Counted from the first letter of the stretch, positions 45,437 to 56,317 are shown. The stretch: 64,000 bases of DNA from Acetivibrio straminisolvens JCM 21531 (GCF_000521465.1 NZ_BAVR01000006.1:39311-103310), one strand, 5' to 3'. Notes: generated from the letters alone by a model not told the origin. Numbers and translations: made by a program.

Positions 45437-45991
45437 TTGGAAACACCGGATGCTGACCTGGTAAAGAGATGCCTTGGCGGTGAAAGTGACGCTTTCGCCG
45501 AATTGATAGCAAGATATAAAAGATTGATATATAATATAATATATAATATGATAAATAACCGGGAAGAAATTAATGACATAGCTCAGGAGGTTTTTATCAG
45601 GATATACAAGTCATTGGACAAATATAATCCTGAATATAAGTTTTCGACTTGGTCGGTCAAAATTGCCACAAACTATTGCCTCGATATCTTAAGAAAAAAG
45701 AAAATAGAAGCCATTCCCATAGATGAGGCAATTGGTGTTTCCAGTAACTTGGGCACTCCTGAAGAAGACTATCTGAAAAAGGAAAAAAGAGAAAGAATCA
45801 ATTATGAATTGTCAAAACTTCCGGATAAATATCGTATACCGTTAATACTGTTTCACAAAAACGGTCTTTCATATGAGGAGATTTCACAGGTTTTAAACGA
45901 ACCAATGTCGATCATTAAAAACAGACTCTATCGAGCCAGGCTTATGTTGAAAGAAGTATTATCTTCCGAAAGAAAGGAAGGAATTTTATGA
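45437..45991 (+). CDS. ECF-type (sigma-70 family) RNA polymerase sigma factor
   Basis: A 184-residue sigma factor with region 2 (DAFAELIARYKRLIYNIIYN, then NDIAQEVFIRIYKSLDKY and FSTWSVKIATNYCLDILRKK) and region 4 (LSKLPDKYRIPLILFHKNGL, SYEEISQVLNEPMSIIKNRL), separated by a short linker as in SigW-like factors. Start is TTG 45437 with GGAGGT 9 bases upstream; the longer reading from 45380 lacks a ribosome-binding site. The stop overlaps the start of a zinc-finger anti-sigma gene, a standard pairing for envelope stress control. Confidence 0.88.
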   Translation: METPDADLVKRCLGGESDAFAELIARYKRLIYNIIYNMINNREEINDIAQEVFIRIYKSLDKYNPEYKFSTWSVKIATNYCLDILRKKKIEAIPIDEAIGVSSNLGTPEEDYLKKEKRERINYELSKLPDKYRIPLILFHKNGLSYEEISQVLNEPMSIIKNRLYRARLMLKEVLSSERKEGIL

Positions 45992-46569
45992 ATTGTGAGC
46001 TTTATAAAGAGTATATTATGAAGTATATGGACAAAGTAATAACAGAAGCTGAACAGATTGAATTGGATAAACACTTGGAACAGTGCAACGCATGCAGCAT
46101 GGAATTTAACCAATTAAAAAGCATTGTGACTGTGCTTGAAGAAGAAAGCGTTGTTGAGCCACCTCGTGATTTTGAAAATATGGTTATGAAAAAGATAAAT
46201 ATGCTTAAGATTTATCATAAAAAACAGGATAAAAAGAGAGCTCTACTGTCATACTCTGTGCTGTTTTCCGGTTTTACGGCTACGGTATTAATGTTTGCAG
46301 TTCTCTACAGAGAGAGCGTTCTTGGATTGCTGCTTGGTATGGGTATGTCGGAACCGTTGTCTTATGCTGTTTATGGTTTTCTTACTCGAATACATTTGAT
46401 GATCGTTTATGCTGCTTACGTTATTAAAAACGGAAAGACGGCATTTTCAGATTTTTATTATCTTTTAATTGGTCTAAATGTTATCGCTTTAATATCAAAA
46501 ATGTATGAAATTAAGCCTGTCAAGGCAACTCAAAAGAGCGAATTGTCACTTCAAACAAGAAAAAAATAG
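45988..46569 (+). CDS. Membrane-bound zinc-finger anti-sigma factor
   Basis: A 193-residue protein with the anti-sigma zinc finger (HLEQCNACSMEF, the H-x3-C-x2-C signature, residues about 31-42), a linker, and two membrane helices (VLFSGFTATVLMFAVLY; the FYYLLIGLNVIALISKM region). It should hold the upstream sigma factor at the membrane until a signal arrives. ATG 45988 overlaps the sigma stop by 4 bases (ATGA). Confidence 0.85.
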   Translation: MNCELYKEYIMKYMDKVITEAEQIELDKHLEQCNACSMEFNQLKSIVTVLEEESVVEPPRDFENMVMKKINMLKIYHKKQDKKRALLSYSVLFSGFTATVLMFAVLYRESVLGLLLGMGMSEPLSYAVYGFLTRIHLMIVYAAYVIKNGKTAFSDFYYLLIGLNVIALISKMYEIKPVKATQKSELSLQTRKK

Positions 46570-46596
46570 AAAAAGTAAATAAATAAATTAACAAGC

Positions 46597-46634
46597 AAAC
46601 GAAGCTTTTCTATAAAGGCTTTGTTTTTTTTATT
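46597..46634 (+). terminator. Rho-independent terminator after the anti-sigma gene
   Basis: AAACGAAGC (46597-46605) pairs with GCTTTGTTT (46618-46626, one G-T pair), followed by a run of T residues. Confidence 0.75.
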
Positions 46635-46700
46635 TATGAAAATAATACTTGAATTATATGTTTTCATTACACTAATAATAAACACGCGGAGGTGGTTTCG

Positions 46701-47072
46701 ATGACCGACGATTTAAACAAAAAAAGTGAAATGATAGTAGAAGAGAGAGATGACCGCAATAAGAGTGAAGAAATAGATAGTAAACAATTCTTTATCAATA
46801 ATGAAGAAATAAATGATGTAGATAAAGGTGCAATAGCACTTGAAAGAGTAAACCGGCTATATATAGTTTTAGGATGGATAAGTGCAATTATGGCGTTATT
46901 TACAACACCCTTCGCTGCTATTGCAGGTATAATTTTTGGAGTAAGTCTAAACAGGCAGAAACAAGGAAGCGGGAACGTGGTGATAATAGCAAATATTGTG
47001 CTTGCCCTGGTTAATTTAATATTCAATGCTATTCTTTTAATTATGACTGCTAATATGTTGGGCGTATATTAA
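46701..47072 (+). CDS. DUF4190-like small membrane protein
   Basis: A 123-residue protein with a charged N-terminal half (DDLNKKSEMIVEERDDRNK) and two hydrophobic helices in the C-terminal half (YIVLGWISAIMALFTTPFA; VVIIANIVLALVNLIFNAIL). The layout with GIIFGVSLNRQKQ between the helices resembles DUF4190 proteins. Function unknown. Start is ATG 46701 behind GGAGGTGG. It forms a single-gene unit between two hairpins. Confidence 0.55.
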   Translation: MTDDLNKKSEMIVEERDDRNKSEEIDSKQFFINNEEINDVDKGAIALERVNRLYIVLGWISAIMALFTTPFAAIAGIIFGVSLNRQKQGSGNVVIIANIVLALVNLIFNAILLIMTANMLGVY

Positions 47073-47112
47073 CTAAACTATGATAGATTTGATTTGCTTA
47101 AATTTTTTATTT

Positions 47113-47153
47113 ATGAGAGTGCTTAATGGGTTTTTAAGCTTAAGTACTCTCAT
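47113..47153. repeat. 14-bp hairpin after the DUF4190-like gene
   Basis: ATGAGAGTGCTTAA (47113-47126) pairs with TTAAGTACTCTCAT (47140-47153) with one G-T pair. No T tract follows on either strand. Confidence 0.55.
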
Positions 47154-47227
47154 AGAATTGTTAGCATAAAGCATGTATAACATAAAATTTATCATGGCAA
47201 AATCCGTACGGAAGGAAGGCATTTGAT

Positions 47228-48067
47228 ATGGGAAATAAAATCAGGCTGGAAAAGATATTTGCAATTTTAATGACGGCTTTTCTTCTCATTTCGAATGTCG
47301 GCTGCAAGTCAAATGAGAGAAAAGTGGAGAACAATGTATATATTAAAGATATAAATGTTGGAGGCAAAAGCAAAGCCGAGGTTGAGCAGATTGTTAAAGA
47401 GATTTCGAAAAATATTGATGTGGAACCAAAGGATGCATCGTTAAATGAAGAGAATTTGGAGATTATACCGGAAGTATTGGGCAAGAAGGTCAACATAGAC
47501 AGTACCCTGAAGGCTGTTCTAAATGCGAAGGAAGGGGAGAGAGTAGAACCCGTAGTTGAAGAGGTAATGCCAAAAATAACCCGGGAAGATGTGGAAAAGA
47601 GAATAGTGGAAATAGGAAGTTACTCAACACCTTTAATAGATGACAGCGAAAACAGGGTGGATAATATCGATACTGCATCGGACTATCTTGATAATGAGAA
47701 GGTATTGCCCGGAGAGGAGTTTTCATTTAACGGAACCTTAGGAAGAAGAACAGCGGAAAAAGGCTATAAGAAGGCACCGATAATAAAAAGAACAGAGAGC
47801 GGGCCCACTAAGGGATATGGAATAGGAGGGGGAATTTGCCAGCTTTCTTCTACGCTTTATAATGCTGTGGAAAAAGCCGGGCTGGAAATAACCGAAAGAC
47901 ATTCCCACTCCAAAAAAGTACCCTATGTGCGACAAGGAAAAGATGCAATGGTATCCTACGGTTCCTCTGACTTTAAGTTTAGAAATAATCGACAAAATCC
48001 GGTAGTCATCAAAACGGAAATATCCGACGAAAAGGTAACGGTGAGATTGTATGAAATCAGGAAATAA
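47228..48067 (+). CDS. VanW-domain lipoprotein
   Basis: A 279-residue protein with a lipoprotein signal peptide (KIFAILMTAFLLISNVGCKS, lipobox at Cys about residue 25). The second half is a VanW domain: NIDTASDYLDNEKVLPGEEF, SFNGTLGRRTAEKGYKKAPI and GYGIGGGICQLSSTLYNAVE. Before it is a short domain like those in L,D-transpeptidase-associated VanW proteins (GGKSKAEVEQIVKEI). Role uncertain, likely cell-wall. Start is ATG 47228 behind GGAAGG. Confidence 0.8.
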   Translation: MGNKIRLEKIFAILMTAFLLISNVGCKSNERKVENNVYIKDINVGGKSKAEVEQIVKEISKNIDVEPKDASLNEENLEIIPEVLGKKVNIDSTLKAVLNAKEGERVEPVVEEVMPKITREDVEKRIVEIGSYSTPLIDDSENRVDNIDTASDYLDNEKVLPGEEFSFNGTLGRRTAEKGYKKAPIIKRTESGPTKGYGIGGGICQLSSTLYNAVEKAGLEITERHSHSKKVPYVRQGKDAMVSYGSSDFKFRNNRQNPVVIKTEISDEKVTVRLYEIRK

Positions 48068-48090
48068 TGTAAAGGGGGTCCTAATATAAT

Positions 48091-48119
48091 ATTGCTTTGC
48101 CGAGTAATTATGATAAAAT
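48091..48119 (+). promoter_or_regulatory. Promoter of the HPr-like / Enzyme I-like pair
   Basis: TTGCTT (48092-48097), 16 bases, then TAAAAT (48114-48119), preceded by TGA to give an extended -10 element. It starts a leader of about 110 bases. Confidence 0.5.
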
Positions 48120-48232
48120 AGTTGTGGGCAAAGAAGCTCTGAAATTCGCCAAAAACTATGGAACTATTCCGAAAATAATGATATAAATATAATAAATGCA
48201 TAGAACGCGATATTTTTGGGAGGCTGTAAAAA

Positions 48233-48496
48233 ATTAAAAAAGAAATTATAATTAATATTTCGGGATTGGAATCAAAGCCGGCAGCAATGTTTATTCAGAA
48301 AGCATCAAATTATAAATCGAATGTGTGGATCGAAAAAGGCGAAAGAAAGGCAAATGCAAAAAGTCTTTTAGGACTTTTATCGTTAGGTATAGGAAAAGGA
48401 AGCAAAATTATGCTTATTGCCGAAGGTGAGGATGAAGCTGAGGCCTTGAATGAGTTGGAGAATTACCTGATATCGGGTCTTGAGGAAAGTGTTTGA
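48233..48496 (+). CDS. HPr/Crh-like protein lacking the phospho-histidine
   Basis: An 87-residue HPr-fold protein (…ISGLESKPAAMFIQKASNYK…). Where HPr has GLHARPAA with the phosphorylated His15, this has GLESKPAA, so PEP-dependent phosphorylation is not possible. The regulatory serine (Ser46 in AKSLLGLLSLGIGKG) is kept. This matches Crh of Bacillus, a pure regulator that binds CcpA when phosphorylated by HPrK. The reading starts with KKEIIINISGLE; the codon 9 bases after GGGAGG is ATT at 48233. Either ATT initiates, or a G is missing from a TTG here. A TTG at 48266 would cut into the first strand and is unlikely. It overlaps the Enzyme I-like gene. Confidence 0.75.
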   Translation: MKKEIIINISGLESKPAAMFIQKASNYKSNVWIEKGERKANAKSLLGLLSLGIGKGSKIMLIAEGEDEAEALNELENYLISGLEESV

Positions 48497-50252
48497 ATAT
48501 GGAAAGAAAAAGCTTTGAAGGTGAACCTGTTTCAAGCGGAACGGGAGTGGGTAAAGTATTTATAATAAAGGAATCTGAAGTTCAAATAAATGAGGATTTA
48601 ATAGACGAATCCGAAGTGGAGGATCAGATTACAAACCTTGAGGTAGCGATATGCAGAACCTTTATAGAAATTTATGATTTAAATGACGGTTTTAAAGGAA
48701 TACTGAGTGAAGAGGAAAACCGGATTTTTGAATTTTATAAAGAAATACTTGATGACCGAACATTCTTTGAAGAGATTAAAAATTTAATAAAGAATGAAAG
48801 ATATAGCGCCGAAAAGGCAATATCTACTTGTATAAAGAAGTATATAGATGAAATATCCGCTAGCAATAATGAGTATATAAAACAGCGGGTTTTTGACCTG
48901 AATGATGTTGCCAAGAGACTAATTAAAAACGTTTCCGGAGGCATATCCGACGATAATATTATGAAAATCAGAGAAATAGACAGTGAACAGATTGTGGCGG
49001 TTAAGGAGCTTACACCAATAATTGCCGCATCCCTTGCAAAAAAGGAAGTAAAAGGGGTGGCTGCAGAGGAGGGTGCCGGTTATTTTACCCATGCATCCAT
49101 AATTCTCAGAAGCACGGGAATAGCTGCAATAAACGGTATTTGCATCGATGAGATTGAAAGGTTTGACGGCAACCCGGCCATAATTGACGGCAACAAAGGC
49201 ATATTGGTTGTAAACCCTACGGATGGTGAAATACAAGACTTAAAGCTTGGTTCATCAAAAAAGGCTGAAGATAAAAAGAATGTCAAAAACGGCCGTGTGT
49301 CCTATGAAAGAAAGCCTGTTCAAACTGCTGACGGACACAGGATGGGGATATTTGCAAACATCAGCAGCGTTAAGGAATTTCTTGCTGCCAAAGCTCTTGG
49401 GATTGACGGAATTGGCCTTGTCAGAACCGAGTCCCTTTTTATTAACTACAAAAGAATACCGGATGAGAAAAGACAGTATTTGATTTACTCTAAAATAGCC
49501 AAGGATATAGCCGGAAAACCTGTAGTTATAAGGACGGCGGATATAGGAGGAGATAAAGTCCCGGGAGCATTGGGGATTAATGACCAGTCCCTGAGCCGAA
49601 GCTCAAGAGGAATTAAAAGGTCCTTAGAGCATAAGAAAGAGCTTGTTTCGCAGATTCGGGCAATAATGCGGGCGGCGGAATTCGGCGATGTAAGCATTTC
49701 CTTTCCCATGGTGGATTCGATAGAGCAGATAATAGAAGTAAAGAGCATAATAAAAGATATAAAAAAGAGCTGACAGAAAAAGAGGGAGAGTCTCTAAAAA
49801 GCATCAGAATAGGAACCATGATAGAGACCGCAGAGTCTGTCAAAATAATAGATGAAATTTTGGATGAGGTTGATTTTATAAGTATAGGCACAAATGATAT
49901 GCTGCATCAAATATGCGAAGAGAACAGAAAGTGCTCAACTTTGGAAATGAGATCATACCTTGAGCCTGTTTTTTTGCAAACTTTACAATACTGCATGAGC
50001 AGGGCCATTCATAAGGACAAGCCTGCGTGCGTTTGCGGAGAAATGGCAACAGACCCTATGGCGGTTGCAGTACTGTTGGGAATAGGGGTAAAGTATTTGA
50101 GCATGGCTCCTGCCTATATTGAAGACATATGCCGCTTCATCGGAAGAATAAAACTTGATGAAGCCAAAGAAGTAGCAAAAAGCGCAATGGAGTGTAAAAA
50201 CCTTCAAGAGGTAAAAGACATGCTTTCAGAATGGATAAAAAGCAGGATGTGA
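48493..50252 (+). CDS. PTS Enzyme I-like protein, one frameshift
   Basis: A 586-residue relative of PtsI. The phospho-histidine loop reads [18 protein letters not shown], keeping the His (residue about 200) but with a changed context (PtsI has GGRTSHSAI). The C-terminal PEP-binding half has [26 protein letters not shown] and [18 protein letters not shown] with the catalytic Cys. [15 protein letters not shown] replaces PtsI GTNDLxQY. The frame breaks in the A run 49761-49766; one A gives [16 protein letters not shown]. Start TTG 48493 overlaps the HPr-like stop; ATG 48499 is an alternative. It may be a regulatory or substrate-shifted PTS relative; no sugar EII gene is in the window. Confidence 0.78.
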
Positions 50253-52127
50253 AAAAAGTGTTTGACATTCAAGAGGAATTGAAGAAACTGCCGAACAAAC
50301 CGGGCGTTTATATTATGAAAGATATAAATGGAGATATAATTTATATCGGAAAAGCAGTCGTTTTAAAAAACAGGGTGAGACAGTATTTTCAATCCTTGTC
50401 AAACCAGACTCCAAAAGTCAGGGCAATGGTTTCTCATATCAAGGAATTTGAATATATAGTGACGGATACGGAGCTTGAGGCCTTGATACTTGAATGCAAC
50501 CTTATCAAAAAGCATCGGCCGAAGTTCAACATATTATTGAAGGATGACAAGAGCTATCCGTATATAAAAGTTACCATGAATGAAGACTTCCCCCGTATTT
50601 TAATGACACGCCGGATTGAAAAGGACGGAGCGAAATATTTCGGACCGTATACCAGTGTATTTGCCGTTCGGGAAACTATAGATCTTGTGAAAAAGCTGTT
50701 TCCGATAAAAACTTGCAGCAAGGTGCTTCCAAGAGATATCGGAAAAGGGCGGCCATGTCTTAACTATCATATATACCAGTGCTTAGGACCCTGTCAGGGA
50801 AATGTAAGCAAGGATGAGTACAGAGCCTGATGCAGGATATCTGCAGTTTCCTTGGAGGAAGGCAAGAAGATATAATTAAAAGACTTGAGAAGGATATGAA
50901 AGAAGCAGCGGACAAACTTGAGTTTGAAAAGGCTGCAAAAATAAGAGATAAAATCAACAGCCTGAGGCATATAGCAGAGAAGCAAAAGATTATATCCACA
51001 GCAATGGAAGACCAGGATGTCATAGCTTTTGCAAAGAGTGAGACCGACTCGTGCATACAGGTGTTTTTCATCAGGGGAGGCAAGCTGATTGGACGGGAGC
51101 ATTTCATTTTGGAAGGTACCTCTGATGTGAGTGACAGCGAGTTGATGACTGCTTTTGTCAAGCAGTTCTACAGCAGCGCTGCCTATGTGCCAAGTCAAGT
51201 AATTCTCCAAGAGGATATTGATGAAATAGATATTATTGAAAAATGGCTAAGCAGCAAAAGAACCGCAAAGACCCACATAAAGGTCCCGAGAAGGGAGAAA
51301 AGCTAAAGCTTGTGGAGATGGTGTCCAAAAATGCGCTGATTGAGCTTAATCAGTTCAAGGAGAGAATCAAAAAAGAGACTGCTCTAGCCAACGAAGGTAT
51401 GAAAAAGCTTAAAGAACTTTTAAATCTTGAGCGGCTGCCGCAAAGAATAGAAGCATATGACATATCCAACACCGGAAGCACGGAAATTGTGGGTTCGATG
51501 GTGGTTTTTGAAAATGGGGCTCCCAAGAAGAGTGATTACAGAAGGTTTAAGATAAAGTCAACCAATATACAGAATGATTATCAGAGCATGCAGGAGGTTA
51601 TTTTCAGAAGATTTAAACGAGCCCAAAGAGAGATGATAGGAAACGATGCCGATGACAAAAAGGAGATTGGCGAAGGAGGCACAGGTTTTGGTACGCTTCC
51701 GGATGTTTTGCTTGTGGACGGAGGTATAGGACATGTGAATGCGGTGCGCAGTGTACTGGGGGAATTTGATTTTAACATTCCCGTATATGGAATGGTAAAG
51801 GACGATAACCATAGAACAAGAGGGTTGGTATCGGGAAAAAATGAATTTGACCTTTCAAAGGACATTATTTTGCTGAGGTTTGTGACAGCCATTCAGGATG
51901 AAGCCCACAGATTTGCTCTGGAGTACAATAAAAAGCTCAGAGCTAAAAGATACAGCGGCTCCGTGCTGGATAGTATAGAAGGAGTCGGACTAAAACGTAA
52001 AAAGGCATTGATTAAGCATTTTGGCTCGGTTAGAGCCATTAAAGAGGCTGAACCGGACGAGATTGCGAAAGTTAAAGGAATCAGCAAGGAATTGGCACAA
52101 AAAATATATGACTATTTTAGACAATAG
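50231..52127 (+). CDS. uvrC: Excinuclease ABC subunit C, two frameshifts
   Basis: A 632-residue nucleotide-excision nuclease. It has a GIY-YIG domain ([20 protein letters not shown]), a UVR motif binding UvrB ([20 protein letters not shown]), an RNase H-like 5' nuclease ([46 protein letters not shown]) and C-terminal helix-hairpin-helix ([18 protein letters not shown]). Missing bases at about 50825 (C) and 51293-51295 (G) break the frame. Repairs give [13 protein letters not shown] and VPRRGEKLKLV. ATG 50231 lies inside the end of the Enzyme I-like gene (22-base overlap), so the two are coupled. Confidence 0.95.
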
Positions 52128-52139
52128 GAGTAAAGGTAA

Positions 52140-52855
52140 ATGGCGGTATTTGCAATTTCCGACCTGCATCTGCCTACGGCATTGACAAGCCTATGGACAT
52201 TTTTGGAGACAGATGGACTAATTATATGCAAAAAATAAAGGATAACTGGCAGAAGACAGTGGGAAATGATGACTTTGTAATTGTGCCCGGAGATATTTCT
52301 TGGGCCACTTATCTTGAACAGGCCTTGGAGGATTTTAAGTTTATTGAATCCCTTCCCGGAAGGAAAATAATTTCAAAGGGCAATCACGATTACTGGTGGA
52401 CAACCATGAGCAAGCTTCAGAAATTTCTTGTGGAGAACGATTTTAAAACCATAAGTTTTATGCATAATAACAGCCTTAAAGTTGATGAATACATAATATG
52501 TGGTACAAGAGGCTGGAAGTGCCCCGGAGATGACGAATTTGGAGCAGAGGACAGGAAAATATATGACAGGGAGCTAAATCGCCTGGAGCTTTCCTTAAAG
52601 AGTGCATCGGTTTTTTCCGAAGATAAAAGCATCATTGTAGCTATGCATTATCCACCCTTTAATCCGGCGGGGGAACCCTCGGATTTCGTGGAAATAATGA
52701 GGAAATATAATACAAAAATGTGTATATACGGTCATTTGCATGGCAACAGTTTTAAAGGTGCTGTCACCGGGATTGTACAAGGCATTGAATTTAAGCTGGT
52801 TTCGGCAGATTATTTAAATTTTGAGCCTCTTTTGCTTAGTTTGCAAAATTTTTAA
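52140..52855 (+). CDS. Calcineurin-type metallophosphoesterase, one frameshift
   Basis: A 238-residue phosphoesterase with all the metal-binding motifs: MAVFAISDLHL at the start, VIVPGDISWATYLEQAL-type GD motif, ISKGNHDYWW, VAMHYPPF and MCIYGHLHGNSF. The frame breaks near 52172; one added base gives DLHLSYGIDKPMDIFGDRW. Start is ATG 52140 behind AGGAG, 12 bases after uvrC. Substrate unknown; this subgroup is common in Firmicutes. Confidence 0.85.
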
Positions 52856-52864
52856 GTCTATATA

Positions 52865-52894
52865 TTGGATTTTCAAAACATATTATGTTATAAT
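52865..52894 (+). promoter_or_regulatory. Extended -10 promoter of the tig-clp genes
   Basis: TTGGAT (52865-52870), 18 bases, then a perfect TATAAT (52889-52894), with TG at 52886-52887 giving an extended -10. CTGTCT/AGACAG at the likely start of the transcript could form a short 5' hairpin. No CtsR or CIRCE site is visible. Confidence 0.6.
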
Positions 52895-53035
52895 GTAATG
52901 GCTGTCTTACTAAGCATTAGACAGATAAAACAAGTACATTTTGAGGGTTAGAAATTGATAATGCGATTTTAGACAAAACAAAAATCTAATATACAAAAAT
53001 ATAGAATAAAAACTTAATAGGAGGATATGTTTTAA

Positions 53036-54321
53036 ATGGTTGTTAAGGTAGAAAAGAAAGATAAAAACATTGTTGAACTTGAGATTGAAGTAGAAGCGGC
53101 GAAATTCGAAGAGGCGGTACAGAAATCTTATGAGAAGAATTGCAAAAAGTTTGCTGTTCCGGGATTCAGGAAGGGAAAAGCTCCTAGAAATATCATCGAG
53201 AGATATTACGGCAAAGAAGTTTTTTATGAAGATGCTATAAATATTGTATGTGCTGATGCATATGATAAAGCAATCGAAGAAAATGATATTTATCCTGTTG
53301 ACAGACCAAGTATAAGTATTAAGAAAATGGGCGAGGGAGAAAATCTGGTGTTTACTGCCAGCGTGACTGTCAAGCCCGAAGTGGAATTGGGAGAATACAA
53401 GGGTATTGAAGTTGATAAAGTCGAGGTTAATATCACCGATGAAGATGTGGAAAAAGAACTCAAGGCAGTTGCAGAAAAGAATGCCAGAATTATGTCTGTT
53501 GAGGACAGAGGTATACAAAAAGGCGATATAGCTGACATTGACTTTGAAGGTTTTATAGATGGCGAGCTTTTGAAGGAGGAAAAGCCAGCGGATATACTTT
53601 GGAAATCGGTTCGGGAACATTTATTGACGGATTTGAGGATCAGCTAATAGGAGGAAGACCCGGAGACGATATAGAAGTTAATGTTACTTTCCCTGAAGAC
53701 TACGGTAAGAAAGAATTGGCAGGCAAACCGGCATTGTTCAAAGTAATCGTTAACGATGTGAAGGTTAAGGAACTGCCTGTAATTGATGATGAGTTTGCAA
53801 AAGATGTCAGTGAATTTGATACTTTGGAAGAGTATAAGGAAAGTATAAGGAAAAAGCTTACTGAAGCTGCCGAGCATAAGGCTAAGCATGAGCTTGAGGA
53901 TAAAGTTGTTGCAAAAGTAGTGGAAAATGCCCAAGTGGATATTCCTCAGGTAATGATTGAAAGACAAATAGACAGTATTGTTCGTGACTATAACATGAGA
54001 CTTAGCTATCAAGGACTGGACCTTGAGAAGTATCTCATGATTATGGGTACTGATTACGAAACTTTCAGAAGCCAGCTTAAAGACAGGGCACACGACGATA
54101 TAAAGAGACAGCTTGTATTGGAGAAGGTAAGCAAGGTTGAGGATATTCAGGTGTCCGATGAAGAGTTTAATGAAGAGGCTGAAAAAATTGCCAAGAGTTA
54201 TAACATGGAACAAGAAGATTTTAAGAAACATTTGAGAGATGACGATATAGAATATATAAAGGCAACAATATTATTCAAAAAGGCAGTTGACTTTTTGGTT
54301 CAAAATGCAAAAATATTATAA
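53036..54321 (+). CDS. tig: Trigger factor, one frameshift
   Basis: A 428-residue ribosome-associated chaperone and prolyl isomerase. The N-terminal ribosome-binding signature is FAVPGFRKGKAPRNIIERYY. The FKBP-type domain (GDIADIDFEGFIDG) is broken at about 53575; one added G gives GEAFEGGKASGYTLEIGSGTFI, the conserved FKBP core. The C-terminal chaperone arms follow (LVLEKVSKVEDIQVSDEEF). ATG 53036 is behind AGGAGG. tig-clpP-clpX is a classic order. Confidence 0.95.
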
Positions 54322-54391
54322 AGATAGTTTATTTTGCTGCTAATGTGGGAAAACATATATAAGACTTCAAATTAGACAGGGAGGCGATATT

Positions 54392-54976
54392 ATGAGTTTG
54401 GTACCGATAGTAGTAGAGCAGACAAACCGTGGTGAACGTTCATATGATATTTACTCAAGGCTGTTAAAAGACAGGATTATTGTTTTAAGCGATGAAATAA
54501 ACGATGTAACTGCAAGTCTTGTTGTTGCTCAGATGTTGTTTTTGGAAGCGGAAGATCCCGATAAGGATATACAGTTGTATATAAATAGCCCTGGAGGTTC
54601 TGTAACATCAGGATTTGCCATATATGATACTATGCAGTATGTAAAACCGGATGTTTCTACCATCTGTATAGGCATGGCGGCAAGTATGGGAGCATTTCTT
54701 CTTGCAGCCGGAGCAAAAGGAAAAAGATTTGCATTACCAAACAGTGAAATCATGATACACCAACCTTTAGGCGGTGCAAGAGGTCAGGCGACTGATATAA
54801 AAATTCACGCAGAACAAATAATCAAGATAAAGAATAAATTGAATAGAATTTTAAGTGAAAGAACAGGTCAGCCATTTGAAAAGGTTGAAAGGGATACGGA
54901 AAGGGATTACTTTATGTCTGCAGAAGAAGCCAAAGCCTATGGAATAGTAGATGAAGTAATGGAAAGAAGAAAATAA
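54392..54976 (+). CDS. clpP: ATP-dependent Clp protease proteolytic subunit
   Basis: A 194-residue serine protease of the ClpP tetradecamer. Catalytic residues are visible: Ser in [16 protein letters not shown], His in [18 protein letters not shown], Asp in [10 protein letters not shown]. The start [20 protein letters not shown] shows the usual processing region. Works with ClpX next door. GGGAGG precedes ATG 54392. Confidence 0.97.
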   Translation: MSLVPIVVEQTNRGERSYDIYSRLLKDRIIVLSDEINDVTASLVVAQMLFLEAEDPDKDIQLYINSPGGSVTSGFAIYDTMQYVKPDVSTICIGMAASMGAFLLAAGAKGKRFALPNSEIMIHQPLGGARGQATDIKIHAEQIIKIKNKLNRILSERTGQPFEKVERDTERDYFMSAEEAKAYGIVDEVMERRK

Positions 54977-54989
54977 ATGAGGTGGTAGG

Positions 54990-56285
54990 ATGTCCAGGTA
55001 TGATGAAAAGAAGCAATTGAAATGCTCCTTCTGTGGCAAGACACAAGAGCAGGTAAAAAGACTGGTAGCTGGACCTGGAGTATATATATGCGATGAGTGT
55101 ATTGAGCTTTGCTCGGAGATAATTGAGGAAGAATACGAAGATACAAAAGCCGATACGGAACTCAACGATATACCGAAGCCCAGTGAAATTAAGGCAATAC
55201 TGGACCAGTATGTAATTGGTCAGGATTCTGCTAAAAAGTCACTGTCTGTAGCAGTTTATAATCATTATAAAAGGATTAATTCGGATGTTAAAGGCTCGGA
55301 TGTTGAGCTGCAAAAAAGTAATATAGTTATGCTGGGACCGACAGGTTCGGGTAAGACGCTTTTGGCACAGACCCTGGCGAGAATATTGAATGTGCCTTTT
55401 GCGATAGCAGATGCCACATCTCTTACTGAAGCAGGATATGTGGGGGAAGACGTTGAAAACATCCTCTTAAAGCTTATTCAGGCAGCTGACTATGATATTG
55501 AGAGGGCGGAAAAAGGTATAATATATATTGACGAAATCGACAAAATTGCCAGAAAATCAGAGAATCCTTCCATAACGAGAGATGTTAGCGGAGAGGGTGT
55601 ACAGCAAGCACTTTTGAAGATTCTTGAAGGAACAATTGCTTCGGTGCCTCCCCAAGGAGGTAGAAAGCATCCTCATCAGGAATTTATACAGATTGATACG
55701 ACTAATATTCTCTTTATATGCGGCGGTGCCTTTGACGGAATAGAAAAAATTATTGAAAACAGGATAGGCAAGAAGTCGATGGGCTTTGGTGCCAAAATAG
55801 AAAGTCCCAAAAAGGTAAATCTGGGAGAAACACTAAAAAATATCCTTCCACAGGACTTGCTGAAATTCGGACTTATTCCTGAGTTTGTGGGAAGGTTGCC
55901 TGTTATAGTTACTCTGCATTCTCTTGACAGAGATGCTCTGGTAAATATATTGACGGAACCGAAAAATGCTCTTGTAAAGCAATATCAAAAGCTTTTTGAG
56001 ATGGATGACGTGATTTTGGAGTTTGAAAAAGAAGCTATTGAGGCGATAGCTGACAAGGCAATTGAGAGAAATACCGGTGCCAGAGGATTGAGGGCAATAA
56101 TCGAAGAGATTATGTTGGATGTGATGTATGATGTACCATCACAGGAGAATGTGGAAAAATGTATAGTTACACGGGATACTGTTGAGAAATTGGTACCACC
56201 GACTATAATAATAAATGAGAACAAGAAATCAGTAAAAAAGCCCTTGAATAAAAAGTCTTGTGTAAAGAAAGAGTCAGCCTCCTAG
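54990..56285 (+). CDS. clpX: ClpX ATPase, specificity subunit of ClpXP
   Basis: A 431-residue AAA+ unfoldase. The N-terminal zinc domain has two pairs of cysteines ([20 protein letters not shown]). Walker A is [19 protein letters not shown] and Walker [14 protein letters not shown]; the [13 protein letters not shown] pore-region loop, [12 protein letters not shown] and sensor 2 [11 protein letters not shown] follow. Start is ATG 54990 behind GAGGTGG, 13 bases after clpP. The C-terminal end is lysine-rich ([16 protein letters not shown]). Confidence 0.97.
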   Translation: MSRYDEKKQLKCSFCGKTQEQVKRLVAGPGVYICDECIELCSEIIEEEYEDTKADTELNDIPKPSEIKAILDQYVIGQDSAKKSLSVAVYNHYKRINSDVKGSDVELQKSNIVMLGPTGSGKTLLAQTLARILNVPFAIADATSLTEAGYVGEDVENILLKLIQAADYDIERAEKGIIYIDEIDKIARKSENPSITRDVSGEGVQQALLKILEGTIASVPPQGGRKHPHQEFIQIDTTNILFICGGAFDGIEKIIENRIGKKSMGFGAKIESPKKVNLGETLKNILPQDLLKFGLIPEFVGRLPVIVTLHSLDRDALVNILTEPKNALVKQYQKLFEMDDVILEFEKEAIEAIADKAIERNTGARGLRAIIEEIMLDVMYDVPSQENVEKCIVTRDTVEKLVPPTIIINENKKSVKKPLNKKSCVKKESAS

Positions 56286-56317
56286 GAATCTAATAAATTA
56301 TAAATACTGACAAATCC

